This document shows, piece by piece, positions 1-5,065 of a DNA stretch of 5,084 nucleotides. Origin of the DNA: an uncultured Clostridia bacterium (GTDB taxonomy: Bacteria; Bacillota; Clostridia; Oscillospirales; Oscillospiraceae); assembly GCA_945613045.1 (NCBI GenBank), contig CALZAG010000113.1:1-5084 (forward strand), in the 5' to 3' direction. Every line of letters starts with the position of its first letter. Position 1 is the first letter of the stretch. The notes under the pieces are model-generated. The model was given only the letters and a program-made list of their open reading frames with translations, searched no databases and was not told the DNA's origin. A program made the position numbers and the translations under genes.

Positions 1-21
1 CGCAAAAGCGATACGCTCCAT
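1..21 (-). CDS. Possible start of a downstream operon gene (partial, runs off left edge)
   Basis: An ATG at bases 21-19 opens a frame reading MERIAFA up to the window edge, with no stop. It begins 2 bases after the TAA stop of the CNNM-like gene, the spacing expected of a third cistron in the same operon. There is no strong Shine-Dalgarno: only a weak GGAT lies about 9 bases upstream, so translation would rely on coupling. Seven codons are too few to identify a product, and the frame could be open by chance. Confidence 0.35.
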
Positions 22-23
22 TT

Positions 24-1292
24 TTAATCCGAATCGCCACTCCGGCAGGAGCGGCGGACGAGGACTTTTTCCACGCGCTGGCCGTCGCGCTCGAGCACCG
101 TTACGCGCAGATTCTCATAGTCGAAACTGTCCCCCACCGAGGGGAAGGAGCCGAACATCTCGATCGTCCAGCCGCCGACGGTCTCGCTCTCGGCGTCAAA
201 GTCGCGCTCCCTGATGCCGACAAGGTCAAGGAAATCGGAGATGCTCATATCGCCGTCGATCTCATACTCGCCGCTGGAGCGCTCGAGTATCTCCTCCCTT
301 ATCTCGTCGGTGTCGTCCCATATCTCGCCCACGAGCTGCTCGAGCACATCCTCCATGGAGAGGATGCCCAGAGTTCCGCCGTATTCATCCGTCACGACGG
401 CAAGATGCTGCTTTGCCTTTCTCAGCTCCGTGAGTACCGCGGGCAGCTTCATGGTCTTATACACATAGCAGGGCGGCATGAGCAGGCTGCGTATGTCGGG
501 CCTTTCCTCGCCGGCAAGCGCCTTGAGGAAGTGGTTGAGATACAGCACACCGATGATGTTGTCGACGCTGTCCTGATACACTGGGATACGGGAATAGGGC
601 GCCCAGTCGATGACGCGAAGCTGCTCTTCCCAGCTTTCATCGATATCGAGCGCGACCACATCGACACGTGCGGTCATGACCTCGCTTGCCATGACGTCGG
701 AGAAGTCTATGGCCGCCTGAACCAGCTCGGAGCGCTCTTCGTCGAGAACGTCCTCATCCTCGGCGGTTTCGATTATGGAGGAGAGCTCCTCTACCGCGGC
801 CTCCTCGTCGGCGTCCTCTTTTTCACCCTTGAGACCTATGGTAAGCAGGTTTACCAGCCCCACCACCAGCCAGATGAGCGGTTTGAGCACGATCGTGAGA
901 CCGCGCACGAAATACGCGTAGGTCAGGGCAAAGCGGTTTGCGCTGGCCTTTGAGACTATCTTCGGTATCGTCTCTCCGAAGATTATGACGAGCACCGTGA
1001 TGACCAGCGTGGACACCCAGGCATAGCTTTCGTCACCGCTGCAGAGCTCCAGCACCAGCAGAGAGCCGAGCGAGGAGTTTGCGATGTTGGCAAGGTTATT
1101 TCCTATAAGTATCGCCGACAGAGAATCGTCAAAGCGGTCGATTATCTTAACGGCGACGCCGGCCCGCTTCGAGCCCGCCTCCTTCGCGTTTTCAAGGCGC
1201 AGGCGGTTGCAGGAGGAATAGGACATCTCCGCCGAGGAGAAGATGTTTGAAAATATGATGCATATTATTATGCCGCACACATAAAGCCACAT
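24..1292 (-). CDS. CNNM/CorC-family membrane protein (DUF21-CBS-CBS-CorC_HlyC), second gene of the pair
   Basis: A 422-residue protein with the full architecture of the family often labelled hemolysin C or CorC, whose studied members (bacterial CorB/CorC/MpfA, animal CNNM) are Mg2+ transporters or exporters. The DUF21 membrane domain covers about residues 1-150, with hydrophobic helices near 3-20, 58-83, 93-112 and 125-150. It carries the family signatures: serines S15 and S19 before E22 (FSSAE), the IGNNLANIANSS stretch at 63-74, and GETIPK at 106-111. An acidic linker (157-190) leads to a CBS pair: VMTARVDVVALD near 205-216, SRIPVY at 234-239, and the second CBS with AVVTDEYGGTLG at 298-309 followed by EDVLEQLVGEIWD. 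A CorC_HlyC domain fills about 341-416. The length is normal and nothing is truncated. Its ATG overlaps the previous gene's TGA by one base and has a strong GGAGGT site 8 bases upstream, so translation is probably coupled. Older annotations would call it a hemolysin, but no toxin function is implied. The ion specificity is inferred from the family. Confidence 0.93.
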   Translation of the reverse strand: MWLYVCGIIICIIFSNIFSSAEMSYSSCNRLRLENAKEAGSKRAGVAVKIIDRFDDSLSAILIGNNLANIANSSLGSLLVLELCSGDESYAWVSTLVITVLVIIFGETIPKIVSKASANRFALTYAYFVRGLTIVLKPLIWLVVGLVNLLTIGLKGEKEDADEEAAVEELSSIIETAEDEDVLDEERSELVQAAIDFSDVMASEVMTARVDVVALDIDESWEEQLRVIDWAPYSRIPVYQDSVDNIIGVLYLNHFLKALAGEERPDIRSLLMPPCYVYKTMKLPAVLTELRKAKQHLAVVTDEYGGTLGILSMEDVLEQLVGEIWDDTDEIREEILERSSGEYEIDGDMSISDFLDLVGIRERDFDAESETVGGWTIEMFGSFPSVGDSFDYENLRVTVLERDGQRVEKVLVRRSCRSGDSD

Positions 1293-2569
1293 CAGCTCTC
1301 ACCTCCCTCGTGCACGAGGCAGACCCTGAGCCTGAGTATGCGGTTGTGCCGCATCTCGGAGACCGTGACGGACAGCTCTCTGTAGCGGAAGCTGTCGCCC
1401 ACGGAGGGTATGCGGTCAAACTGCTCATAGGCCCATTCGCCCAGCAGCTTATTCGTGAATTCATCGTCCTCGTCGTCATCATCGAACTCCAGGAGCTCGA
1501 ACACGTCGGGGACGGCCATTTCCGCGTCGCAGTCCCAAACGCCGTCGCCGCAGGGGACGCACGGCTCCTCGACAACGTCGTCCTCGTCCCATATCTCGCC
1601 GACGAGCTCCTCGAGGATATCCTCGACCGTGACTATGCCGAGGGTGCCGCCGTAGTTATCCGTGACGACCGCCATGTTGAGCCGGTTTTTGCTCATCACC
1701 GGCAGCAGACCGTCGATATTGGCGCTCTGGTGTATGAAATAGGGCTTATCGAGCAGGGAACGGATGTCAAGCTGCGCGCCCTGCCTGAGATAGGCCTTTA
1801 TGAACTTGCGTATGGAAAGGATGCCCACGATATTGTCTATGCTGCCCTCATATACCGGCAGGCGGCTGTGGGTCTGGGCGCGGATGAACGCGAGCATCTC
1901 CTCGGGTGAGTCGTCGATATCCAGCGCGGCGAGGTCGACCCGCGAGGTGAGTATGCTCTCGACCGTGGTCTCGCCGAACTGCAGGGCGGAGGATATGAGC
2001 TCGCCCCGCTCCTCGTCGAGGCTGCCCTCCTCGGTCATATCCTCGATGATGTCGTATATCTCATCCTCCGTGACGGAGATCTCGGGGTCTGCCTTGACAA
2101 ATTTCGCCGCGAAATTGCCGGTCGCGGACAGCAGCTTTGCCAGCGGCTTCAAAACGGACATAAAAAAGCACAGCGAACCGGCCACTGCCAACGACAGTCG
2201 CTCGCTGTATTTTTTTGCTATGCTCTTAGGCAGCATCTCGCCGGCGAAAAAGACCACGATGGTCATCACGAAGGTGCTTACGGTGACGGCGCCGGGCACG
2301 TCGGGGAACATCCTTGTCACGGCAAGCGTGACGATGCTCGCCGCCGAGATATGCACGATATTTGTACAGATAAGTATGCTGGTGATGGCAAGGTCGAAAT
2401 TATCAAGGACCTGCATGGCCTTGACAGCTTTGGGCTCGCCGCGCTCGGCACGGATCCTGATCTTCACCCTCGACACGGAGGCAAAGGCGGTCTCCGCCAC
2501 CGCGAAATACGCGGCGCAGAGCAAAAGTAAAACTACGATCGTCAGTGACAATCGACTGGCATCATCCAT
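1292..2569 (-). CDS. CNNM/CorC-family membrane protein (DUF21-CBS-CBS-CorC_HlyC), first gene of the pair
   Basis: A 425-residue paralog of the next gene, with the same domain order: DUF21 (about 1-155, helices near 8-28, 60-85, 95-113, 127-150), a CBS pair (about 203-333) and a CorC_HlyC domain (about 340-420). Clear motifs are AETAF at 25-29, GEMLPK at 110-115, TSRVDLAALD at 208-217, SRLPVY at 235-240, and the second CBS with AVVTDNYGGTLG at 300-311 followed by EDILEELVGEIWD. It differs from its partner at putative transport-site positions: the two serines before the TM1 glutamate are alanines here (A19, A23), and the IGNN motif reads ICTN (67-70) with H73 in place of Asn. Between the CBS pair and the last domain it carries C337, C340 and C347, and an acidic run DDDDEDDE at 363-370. 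It is the first gene after a good promoter, and its TGA overlaps the next ATG by one base. The start has a poorly spaced ribosome site. A Mg2+ or other cation transport or sensing role is inferred from the family. Confidence 0.92.
   Translation of the reverse strand: MDDASRLSLTIVVLLLLCAAYFAVAETAFASVSRVKIRIRAERGEPKAVKAMQVLDNFDLAITSILICTNIVHISAASIVTLAVTRMFPDVPGAVTVSTFVMTIVVFFAGEMLPKSIAKKYSERLSLAVAGSLCFFMSVLKPLAKLLSATGNFAAKFVKADPEISVTEDEIYDIIEDMTEEGSLDEERGELISSALQFGETTVESILTSRVDLAALDIDDSPEEMLAFIRAQTHSRLPVYEGSIDNIVGILSIRKFIKAYLRQGAQLDIRSLLDKPYFIHQSANIDGLLPVMSKNRLNMAVVTDNYGGTLGIVTVEDILEELVGEIWDEDDVVEEPCVPCGDGVWDCDAEMAVPDVFELLEFDDDDEDDEFTNKLLGEWAYEQFDRIPSVGDSFRYRELSVTVSEMRHNRILRLRVCLVHEGGES
1301..1306 (-). 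promoter_or_regulatory. Ribosome binding site inside the upstream gene's 3' end
   Basis: GGAGGT on the minus strand lies 8 bases before the ATG at 1292. It encodes the glycines of the upstream protein's terminal HEGGES. A strong site embedded in the preceding coding sequence, together with the TGATG stop-start overlap, supports the chosen start and suggests the two paralogs are made in a linked ratio. Confidence 0.85.
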
Positions 2570-2584
2570 TTCGGACTTAACACG

Positions 2585-2590
2585 CTCCTC
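2585..2590 (-). promoter_or_regulatory. Ribosome binding site with unusually long spacing
   Basis: GAGGAG on the minus strand is the only purine-rich site before the ATG at 2569, but it sits 15 bases away rather than the usual 5-9. The in-frame codons between them (CGT GTT AAG TCC GAA) include no ATG, GTG or TTG, and an in-frame TGA lies just upstream. The ATG is therefore the only reasonable start, though its initiation may be weak. Confidence 0.55.
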
Positions 2591-2607
2591 AATTCAAATT
2601 AGAATAT

Positions 2608-2636
2608 AGTATAGCATAGCAATGGGCCTCAGTCAA
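2608..2636 (-). promoter_or_regulatory. Sigma-A type promoter for the CNNM/CorC operon
   Basis: On the minus strand a -35 TTGACT (2636-2631) and a -10 TATACT (2613-2608) are separated by exactly 17 bases. Each hexamer differs from consensus at one position. Transcription would start near 2601, giving a leader of about 30 bases before the ATG at 2569 and placing the GAGGAG site inside it. This is the strongest promoter match in the window. Confidence 0.8.
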
Positions 2637-2648
2637 TCGGCGCCGCTT
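2635..2648. promoter_or_regulatory. Palindrome between the divergent -35 boxes (candidate operator)
   Basis: The centre CGGCGCCG (2638-2645) is a perfect 8-bp palindrome. The symmetry extends to AATCGGCGCCGCTT with one mismatched pair. It fills the 10-bp gap between the two divergent -35 hexamers and touches both. A dimeric regulator bound here would control both directions, but an 8-bp GC palindrome can arise by chance in DNA this GC-rich. Confidence 0.3.
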
Positions 2649-2675
2649 GAAAAACTCCGGCATTTATGGTATTTT
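2647..2675 (+). promoter_or_regulatory. Promoter for the CAT-like gene
   Basis: TTGAAA (2647-2652) is followed 17 bases later by TATTTT (2670-2675). Both are acceptable sigma-A hexamers, the -10 being the weaker. The predicted transcript start near 2682 would leave a short leader of about 20 bases containing the AAGGAG site. It is back to back with the CNNM operon promoter. Confidence 0.6.
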
Positions 2676-2690
2676 CATGTATGACACCAA

Positions 2691-2696
2691 AAGGAG
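2691..2696 (+). promoter_or_regulatory. Ribosome binding site of the CAT-like gene
   Basis: AAGGAG lies 6 bases before the ATG at 2703. The good match and spacing fix this start. Confidence 0.85.
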
Positions 2697-2702
2697 TGCA
2701 AA

Positions 2703-3338
2703 ATGAGTACAAATGATTATAAGATAATAAATTACGGTCAGTGGCCCCGCCGCGGGCTGTTTGAGTTTTTCTCCCGCGCATCGGATCCGTTTTACAGCGT
2801 GACCTTCAACCTTGACGTCACGAGGGTATACGAATACGCAAAGGAAAACGGGCTTTCCTTTTACTACGCCCTGACCTGGCTCGTCACCCGGGCCGTAAAC
2901 TCCGTCGAGGCCTTCCGCTATGCAAAGCTTGACGGAAACATCGTGCTGCTGCCCGAGCGTGTGCCGAGCCTGACCGACATGAAAAAGGGCGCCGAGCACT
3001 TCCATATCGTCACAATGCCCGCCGGAGACGACATAAAGCGCTTCTGCCTTGACGCGAAGCGACGCAGCGAGGCCCAGAAGGAGTTTATCGTCATGAGCGA
3101 TGAGGGGCCGAACCTCATTTATATCTCCTGCCTGCCGTGGGTGGAGCTCACCGCGCTGACGAACGAGCGCGATTTTGACCCCGACGACGCGATACCGCGC
3201 ATAGCCTGGGGAAAATACCGGGAGGAAAACGGCCGAAAAATACTCGGCCTTTCGATGGAATTAAACCACCGCTTCGCCGACGGTTATCACATAGGAAAAT
3301 TCAACGAAAAGCTCTGCGAACTGATAGCGGAGCTGTAG
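2703..3338 (+). CDS. Chloramphenicol acetyltransferase-fold O-acetyltransferase (CAT-like)
   Basis: A 211-residue protein of normal CAT length, resembling the trimeric acetyl-CoA-dependent enzymes that acetylate the 3-hydroxyl of chloramphenicol. CAT landmarks appear in order: QWPRR at 13-17 near the N-terminus (W14 and R16 matching W16 and R18 of type III CAT), FYYALTWLVTRAVNS at 53-67, ISCLPW at 141-146 (S142 matching S148, which stabilises the tetrahedral intermediate), and the catalytic block NHRFADGYH at 188-196. H189 matches catalytic H195, and D193 matches D199, the salt-bridge partner of R18. The usual HH pair reads NH, and the residues expected to line the drug pocket after the PW motif (ELTALTNERDFD) diverge from resistance enzymes. 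Catalytic competence looks intact; chloramphenicol as substrate is uncertain. It is a lone plus-strand gene between two minus-strand operons, with its own promoter and AAGGAG site. It may be a chromosomal acetyltransferase of unknown acceptor. Confidence 0.88.
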   Translation: MSTNDYKIINYGQWPRRGLFEFFSRASDPFYSVTFNLDVTRVYEYAKENGLSFYYALTWLVTRAVNSVEAFRYAKLDGNIVLLPERVPSLTDMKKGAEHFHIVTMPAGDDIKRFCLDAKRRSEAQKEFIVMSDEGPNLIYISCLPWVELTALTNERDFDPDDAIPRIAWGKYREENGRKILGLSMELNHRFADGYHIGKFNEKLCELIAEL

Positions 3339-3352
3339 ATCATGAGTTCCTT

Positions 3353-3379
3353 GTAGGGGCGAGCATTGCTCGCTCCTAC
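3353..3379. repeat. REP-like intergenic palindrome
   Basis: GTAGGGGCGAGC and GCTCGCTCCTAC form a 12-bp stem (one G-T pair) around the loop ATT. It starts 14 bases after the stop of the CAT-like gene. Neither side carries an immediate T-run, so it is a poor intrinsic terminator. Its form resembles the short GTAGGGGCG... palindromes that recur between genes in many clostridial genomes. This window has only one copy, so the repeat status rests on recall, not on what is visible here. Confidence 0.55.
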
Positions 3380-3506
3380 GGGTGCGGGTTTTAAATCGTT
3401 TTGTCATTTAGAAAATGGCAATTAACCTAAAACCACCGCAGGATATAATCGGGATACCGCAATACAGATACGCACTGTCTCAACGCGGATCGGCCGTCCG
3501 CCAGGC

Positions 3507-3525
3507 CCGTCCCCTGAGGGAACGG
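3507..3525 (-). other. Stem-loop just after the mgtC-like operon
   Basis: On the minus strand CCGTTCCC-TCA-GGGGACGG folds into an 8-bp stem (one T-G pair) with a 3-base loop, 2 bases past the TGA of the MgtC-like gene. The following bases (GCCTGGCGG) contain no T-run, so it may protect the 3' end or act as a weak terminator rather than a classic one. A second, weaker stem, GCGGA/TCCGC (3485-3489 and 3497-3501), lies further on. The rest of 3339-3527 shows nothing I can name. Confidence 0.4.
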
Positions 3526-3527
3526 TA

Positions 3528-4223
3528 TCACAGCTCCTCGACCGTTATCACGTCTTTGAGCTCGGTTATGCTGTTTGCGAGCTCTGGGCCGGACTGACCC
3601 GCGTCGAGCTGCACGGAAACGATGGCGCAGTAGCGATACTCGTCGCCCTCGCCGGAGGTCCTGCTTATCTCAAGGTTCGAGGCCTTGAGCCCGCGCTCCT
3701 TCAAAAGTCCGAGCACCGACTCGATGCCCTCAGCGCGGGTGTATTCCACATACAGGGTGCTGAGTCTGCCGCTCTTGGCGAAGCGGTACTCGAATTTGAC
3801 CAGCACTATCTCTGCCAACAGGATGGCGAGCGTTGCGAACACCGCGCACTCGGCAAAGCCGACGCCGCAGGCAAGCCCCACGATGGCCGAGGCCCACAGC
3901 CCCGCCGCGGTGGTCAGGCCCTTGACCTGCTTCCTGCCCGTGACGATGATCGTGCCCGCGCCGATGAAGCCGATGCCGGCGATGACCTGCGCGCCGAGCC
4001 GCCCGACGTCCGTGTACAGTCCCCGTTCGAGGAAAAGATACTGGCTCGTCAGCGCCGTTACCGCGGCGCCGAGGCAGATGAGTATATGCGTTCTGAATCC
4101 CGCGGGGCGGCGCTTGAATTCGCGCTCGGCTCCGATGACCCCGCCGCAGACGAAGGCCAGCAGCAGTCGCAGCAGCATGGCCGTAAGCGTTGAATCTCTT
4201 ATAAAATCAAAACACGAGAGCAT
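3528..4223 (-). CDS. MgtC/SapB-family membrane protein, second gene of the pair
   Basis: A 231-residue protein with the MgtC/SapB hydrophobic domain and a C-terminal soluble extension. Visible family motifs are GAEREFKRRPAGFRTH at 31-46 (the conserved ER...AGFRTH loop after the first helix), D72 and R75 in TDVGRLGAQVIAGIGFIGAGTI (about 71-92), and VKGLTTAAGLWASA at 100-113. Membrane segments fall near 15-32, 47-64, 76-94, 103-119 and 122-145. Residues about 155-231 alternate strand- and helix-like stretches and fit the ACT-like C-terminal domain known from other MgtC proteins. In Salmonella and Mycobacterium, MgtC supports growth in low Mg2+ and survival in macrophages; whether it moves ions is doubtful, and Salmonella MgtC acts on the F1Fo ATP synthase. 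Here a role in Mg2+ or acid stress is only inferred. AGGAGG overlaps the upstream stop and lies 6 bases before the ATG, so it is co-translated with its paralog. Confidence 0.9.
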   Translation of the reverse strand: MLSCFDFIRDSTLTAMLLRLLLAFVCGGVIGAEREFKRRPAGFRTHILICLGAAVTALTSQYLFLERGLYTDVGRLGAQVIAGIGFIGAGTIIVTGRKQVKGLTTAAGLWASAIVGLACGVGFAECAVFATLAILLAEIVLVKFEYRFAKSGRLSTLYVEYTRAEGIESVLGLLKERGLKASNLEISRTSGEGDEYRYCAIVSVQLDAGQSGPELANSITELKDVITVEEL

Positions 4224-4229
4224 AAGCGG

Positions 4230-4235
4230 CCTCCT
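4230..4235 (-). promoter_or_regulatory. Ribosome binding site overlapping the upstream stop codon
   Basis: AGGAGG begins inside the TAG stop of the preceding MgtC-like gene and lies 6 bases before the ATG at 4223. A perfect Shine-Dalgarno across a stop codon favours reinitiation by ribosomes finishing the first gene. Confidence 0.85.
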
Positions 4236-4962
4236 ACTGCACTTCTTCTATTGACACCACACCGGCAAGGGTCGAAAGCTTTGCCAGCAGCTCCATATGG
4301 TTGTACTTCTTCGGCAGATAAACGCTCAGCCTTACCGAAAGCTGGGCGGTGTGACTGTCCTTTTCCTTGTTTATATCCACGTCGTGCACGCGCACGCCCT
4401 CCTCACGAAGGAGGTTGGCGACGCCGCCGAAGTGCTCGAAGCGGTCGAGCTCGGCGAGAATGTTCATGTACCGCGACCTCGCGATGATTATCCGCTCCGT
4501 CGCCGGCAGGACATACATACAGACGAATATCATCGCCATGCTCGCCAGAGCGCACTCATAAAAGCCCGCGCCGATGGCAAGGCCGAGGCAGGCCGAGGCC
4601 CACAGCCCCGCCGCGGTGGTCAGGCCCTTGACGCGCTTTCTGCCCGTGAGGATGATTGTGCCCGCGCCGAGAAAGCCCACGCCGTTTATGACCTGAGCGC
4701 CGAAGCGGGAAACATCGTGCTGCACCCCCAGCGCCTGCGCCTGCGTGAGCCAGCGCGTATCGAGCATGATATCCAGATACTGGCTGAGCATCATCGTGAC
4801 GGTGGAGCCTATCGCGACCAGCATATAGGTGCGGAAGCCCGCGGGGCTGCTCTTGCGCTCGCGCTCAAGCCCCAGCAGTCCGCCCATGACGACCGCCAGA
4901 ACGATGCGCAGCATCATGGACACGGTATTCAGTTGTCTCAAATACTCAAATACGCTTTCCAT
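4234..4962 (-). CDS. MgtC/SapB-family membrane protein, first gene of the pair
   Basis: A 242-residue paralog of the next gene. It has GLERERKSSPAGFRTY at 31-46, a loop about 11 residues longer than its partner's after the second helix (about 64-82), D83 and R86 in DVSRFGAQVINGVGFLGAGTI, and VKGLTTAAGLWASA at 111-124. Membrane segments are near 15-32, 46-63, 89-105, 112-130 and 133-152, with an ACT-like soluble tail from about 168 to 242. I chose the ATG at 4962, which has AGGAAAG 8 bases upstream. The same frame stays open back to a GTG at 5037, but that codon lies inside a terminator hairpin and would add 25 polar residues unlike the family. It is followed after 10 bases by its paralog. The function is inferred from the family as above; the pair may form a hetero-oligomer. 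Confidence 0.9.
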   Translation of the reverse strand: MESVFEYLRQLNTVSMMLRIVLAVVMGGLLGLERERKSSPAGFRTYMLVAIGSTVTMMLSQYLDIMLDTRWLTQAQALGVQHDVSRFGAQVINGVGFLGAGTIILTGRKRVKGLTTAAGLWASACLGLAIGAGFYECALASMAMIFVCMYVLPATERIIIARSRYMNILAELDRFEHFGGVANLLREEGVRVHDVDINKEKDSHTAQLSVRLSVYLPKKYNHMELLAKLSTLAGVVSIEEVQ

Positions 4963-4970
4963 AACTTGCT

Positions 4971-4977
4971 CTTTCCT
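4971..4977 (-). promoter_or_regulatory. Ribosome binding site that decides the start of the first MgtC-like gene
   Basis: AGGAAAG on the minus strand lies 8 bases before the ATG at 4962. It is only a moderate match, but it is correctly spaced, and it favours this ATG over the upstream in-frame GTG at 5037. Confidence 0.6.
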
Positions 4978-4990
4978 GTCTGCTCGGTCG

Positions 4991-5003
4991 GCATATGATA
5001 TGC
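4991..5003. promoter_or_regulatory. Perfect 13-bp palindrome upstream of the MgtC-like operon (candidate operator)
   Basis: GCATATGATATGC is symmetric around its central G, 28 bases upstream of the start codon, in the short region between the terminator and the operon. It could be an operator or an AT-rich promoter part. No clear -35/-10 pair with normal spacing can be placed around it. TTGAAT (5028-5023) is a possible -35, but its -10 at 17 bases (CAGCAT) is poor. Confidence 0.3.
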
Positions 5004-5027
5004 TGCCGGATACGGATATATTATTCA

Positions 5028-5054
5028 AAAAGCGCACCCGAAAGGTGCGCTTTT
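5028..5054 (-). terminator. Rho-independent terminator (near symmetric, may act both ways)
   Basis: AAAAGCGCACC and GGTGCGCTTTT form a perfect 11-bp stem with a 5-base loop. On the minus strand it ends in TTTTT and on the plus strand in TTTT. No plus-strand gene precedes it in the window, so it most likely ends a minus-strand gene lying to the right, and it separates that gene from the MgtC-like operon. Confidence 0.85.
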
Positions 5055-5065
5055 CGTATTACGCC

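Noticed and set aside
405..953. Long plus-strand open frame opposite the second CNNM gene
   Set aside because: It has no ribosome site and no recognisable domain, and it lies wholly antisense to a gene with strong family motifs. Such frames are expected from the codon bias of GC-rich genes.
1310..1909. Plus-strand open frame of 199 codons opposite the first CNNM gene
   Set aside because: Antisense shadow of a well-supported coding sequence, with no start signal or known domain.
24..2569. Hemolysin toxins
   Set aside because: The hemolysin label is a legacy name for this DUF21-CBS family; the motifs are those of CNNM/CorC ion transporters.
1800..2609. Plus-strand open frame of 269 codons opposite the first CNNM gene and its promoter
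   Set aside because: Serine-rich composition typical of an antisense reading. It also runs through the operon's promoter and leader, which a real gene would not be expected to do.
2703..3338. Recently acquired antibiotic-resistance cassette
   Set aside because: No insertion sequence, integrase, direct repeat or attachment site flanks the gene, and its base composition looks like its neighbours'.
3353..3400. Intrinsic terminator for the CAT-like gene
   Set aside because: The hairpin is strong, but its arm is followed by GGGTGCGGG before any T-run, so it does not fit a standard intrinsic terminator.
3415..3597. Small plus-strand open frame of 60 codons in the convergent gap
   Set aside because: No Shine-Dalgarno before the ATG, no recognisable features, and it runs into the 3' end of the MgtC-like gene.
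4297..4998. Plus-strand open frame of 233 codons opposite the first MgtC-like gene
   Set aside because: Antisense shadow with no ribosome site; the opposite strand carries clear MgtC motifs.
4963..5030. Magnesium riboswitch (M-box type) ahead of the MgtC-like operon
   Set aside because: The leader is far too short for this riboswitch class and shows only a small palindrome.
4963..5037. N-terminal extension of the first MgtC-like protein from a GTG at 5037
   Set aside because: The GTG lies inside the terminator stem, and the 25 added residues are polar and unlike the family. The ATG at 4962 has a suitably spaced AGGAAAG.
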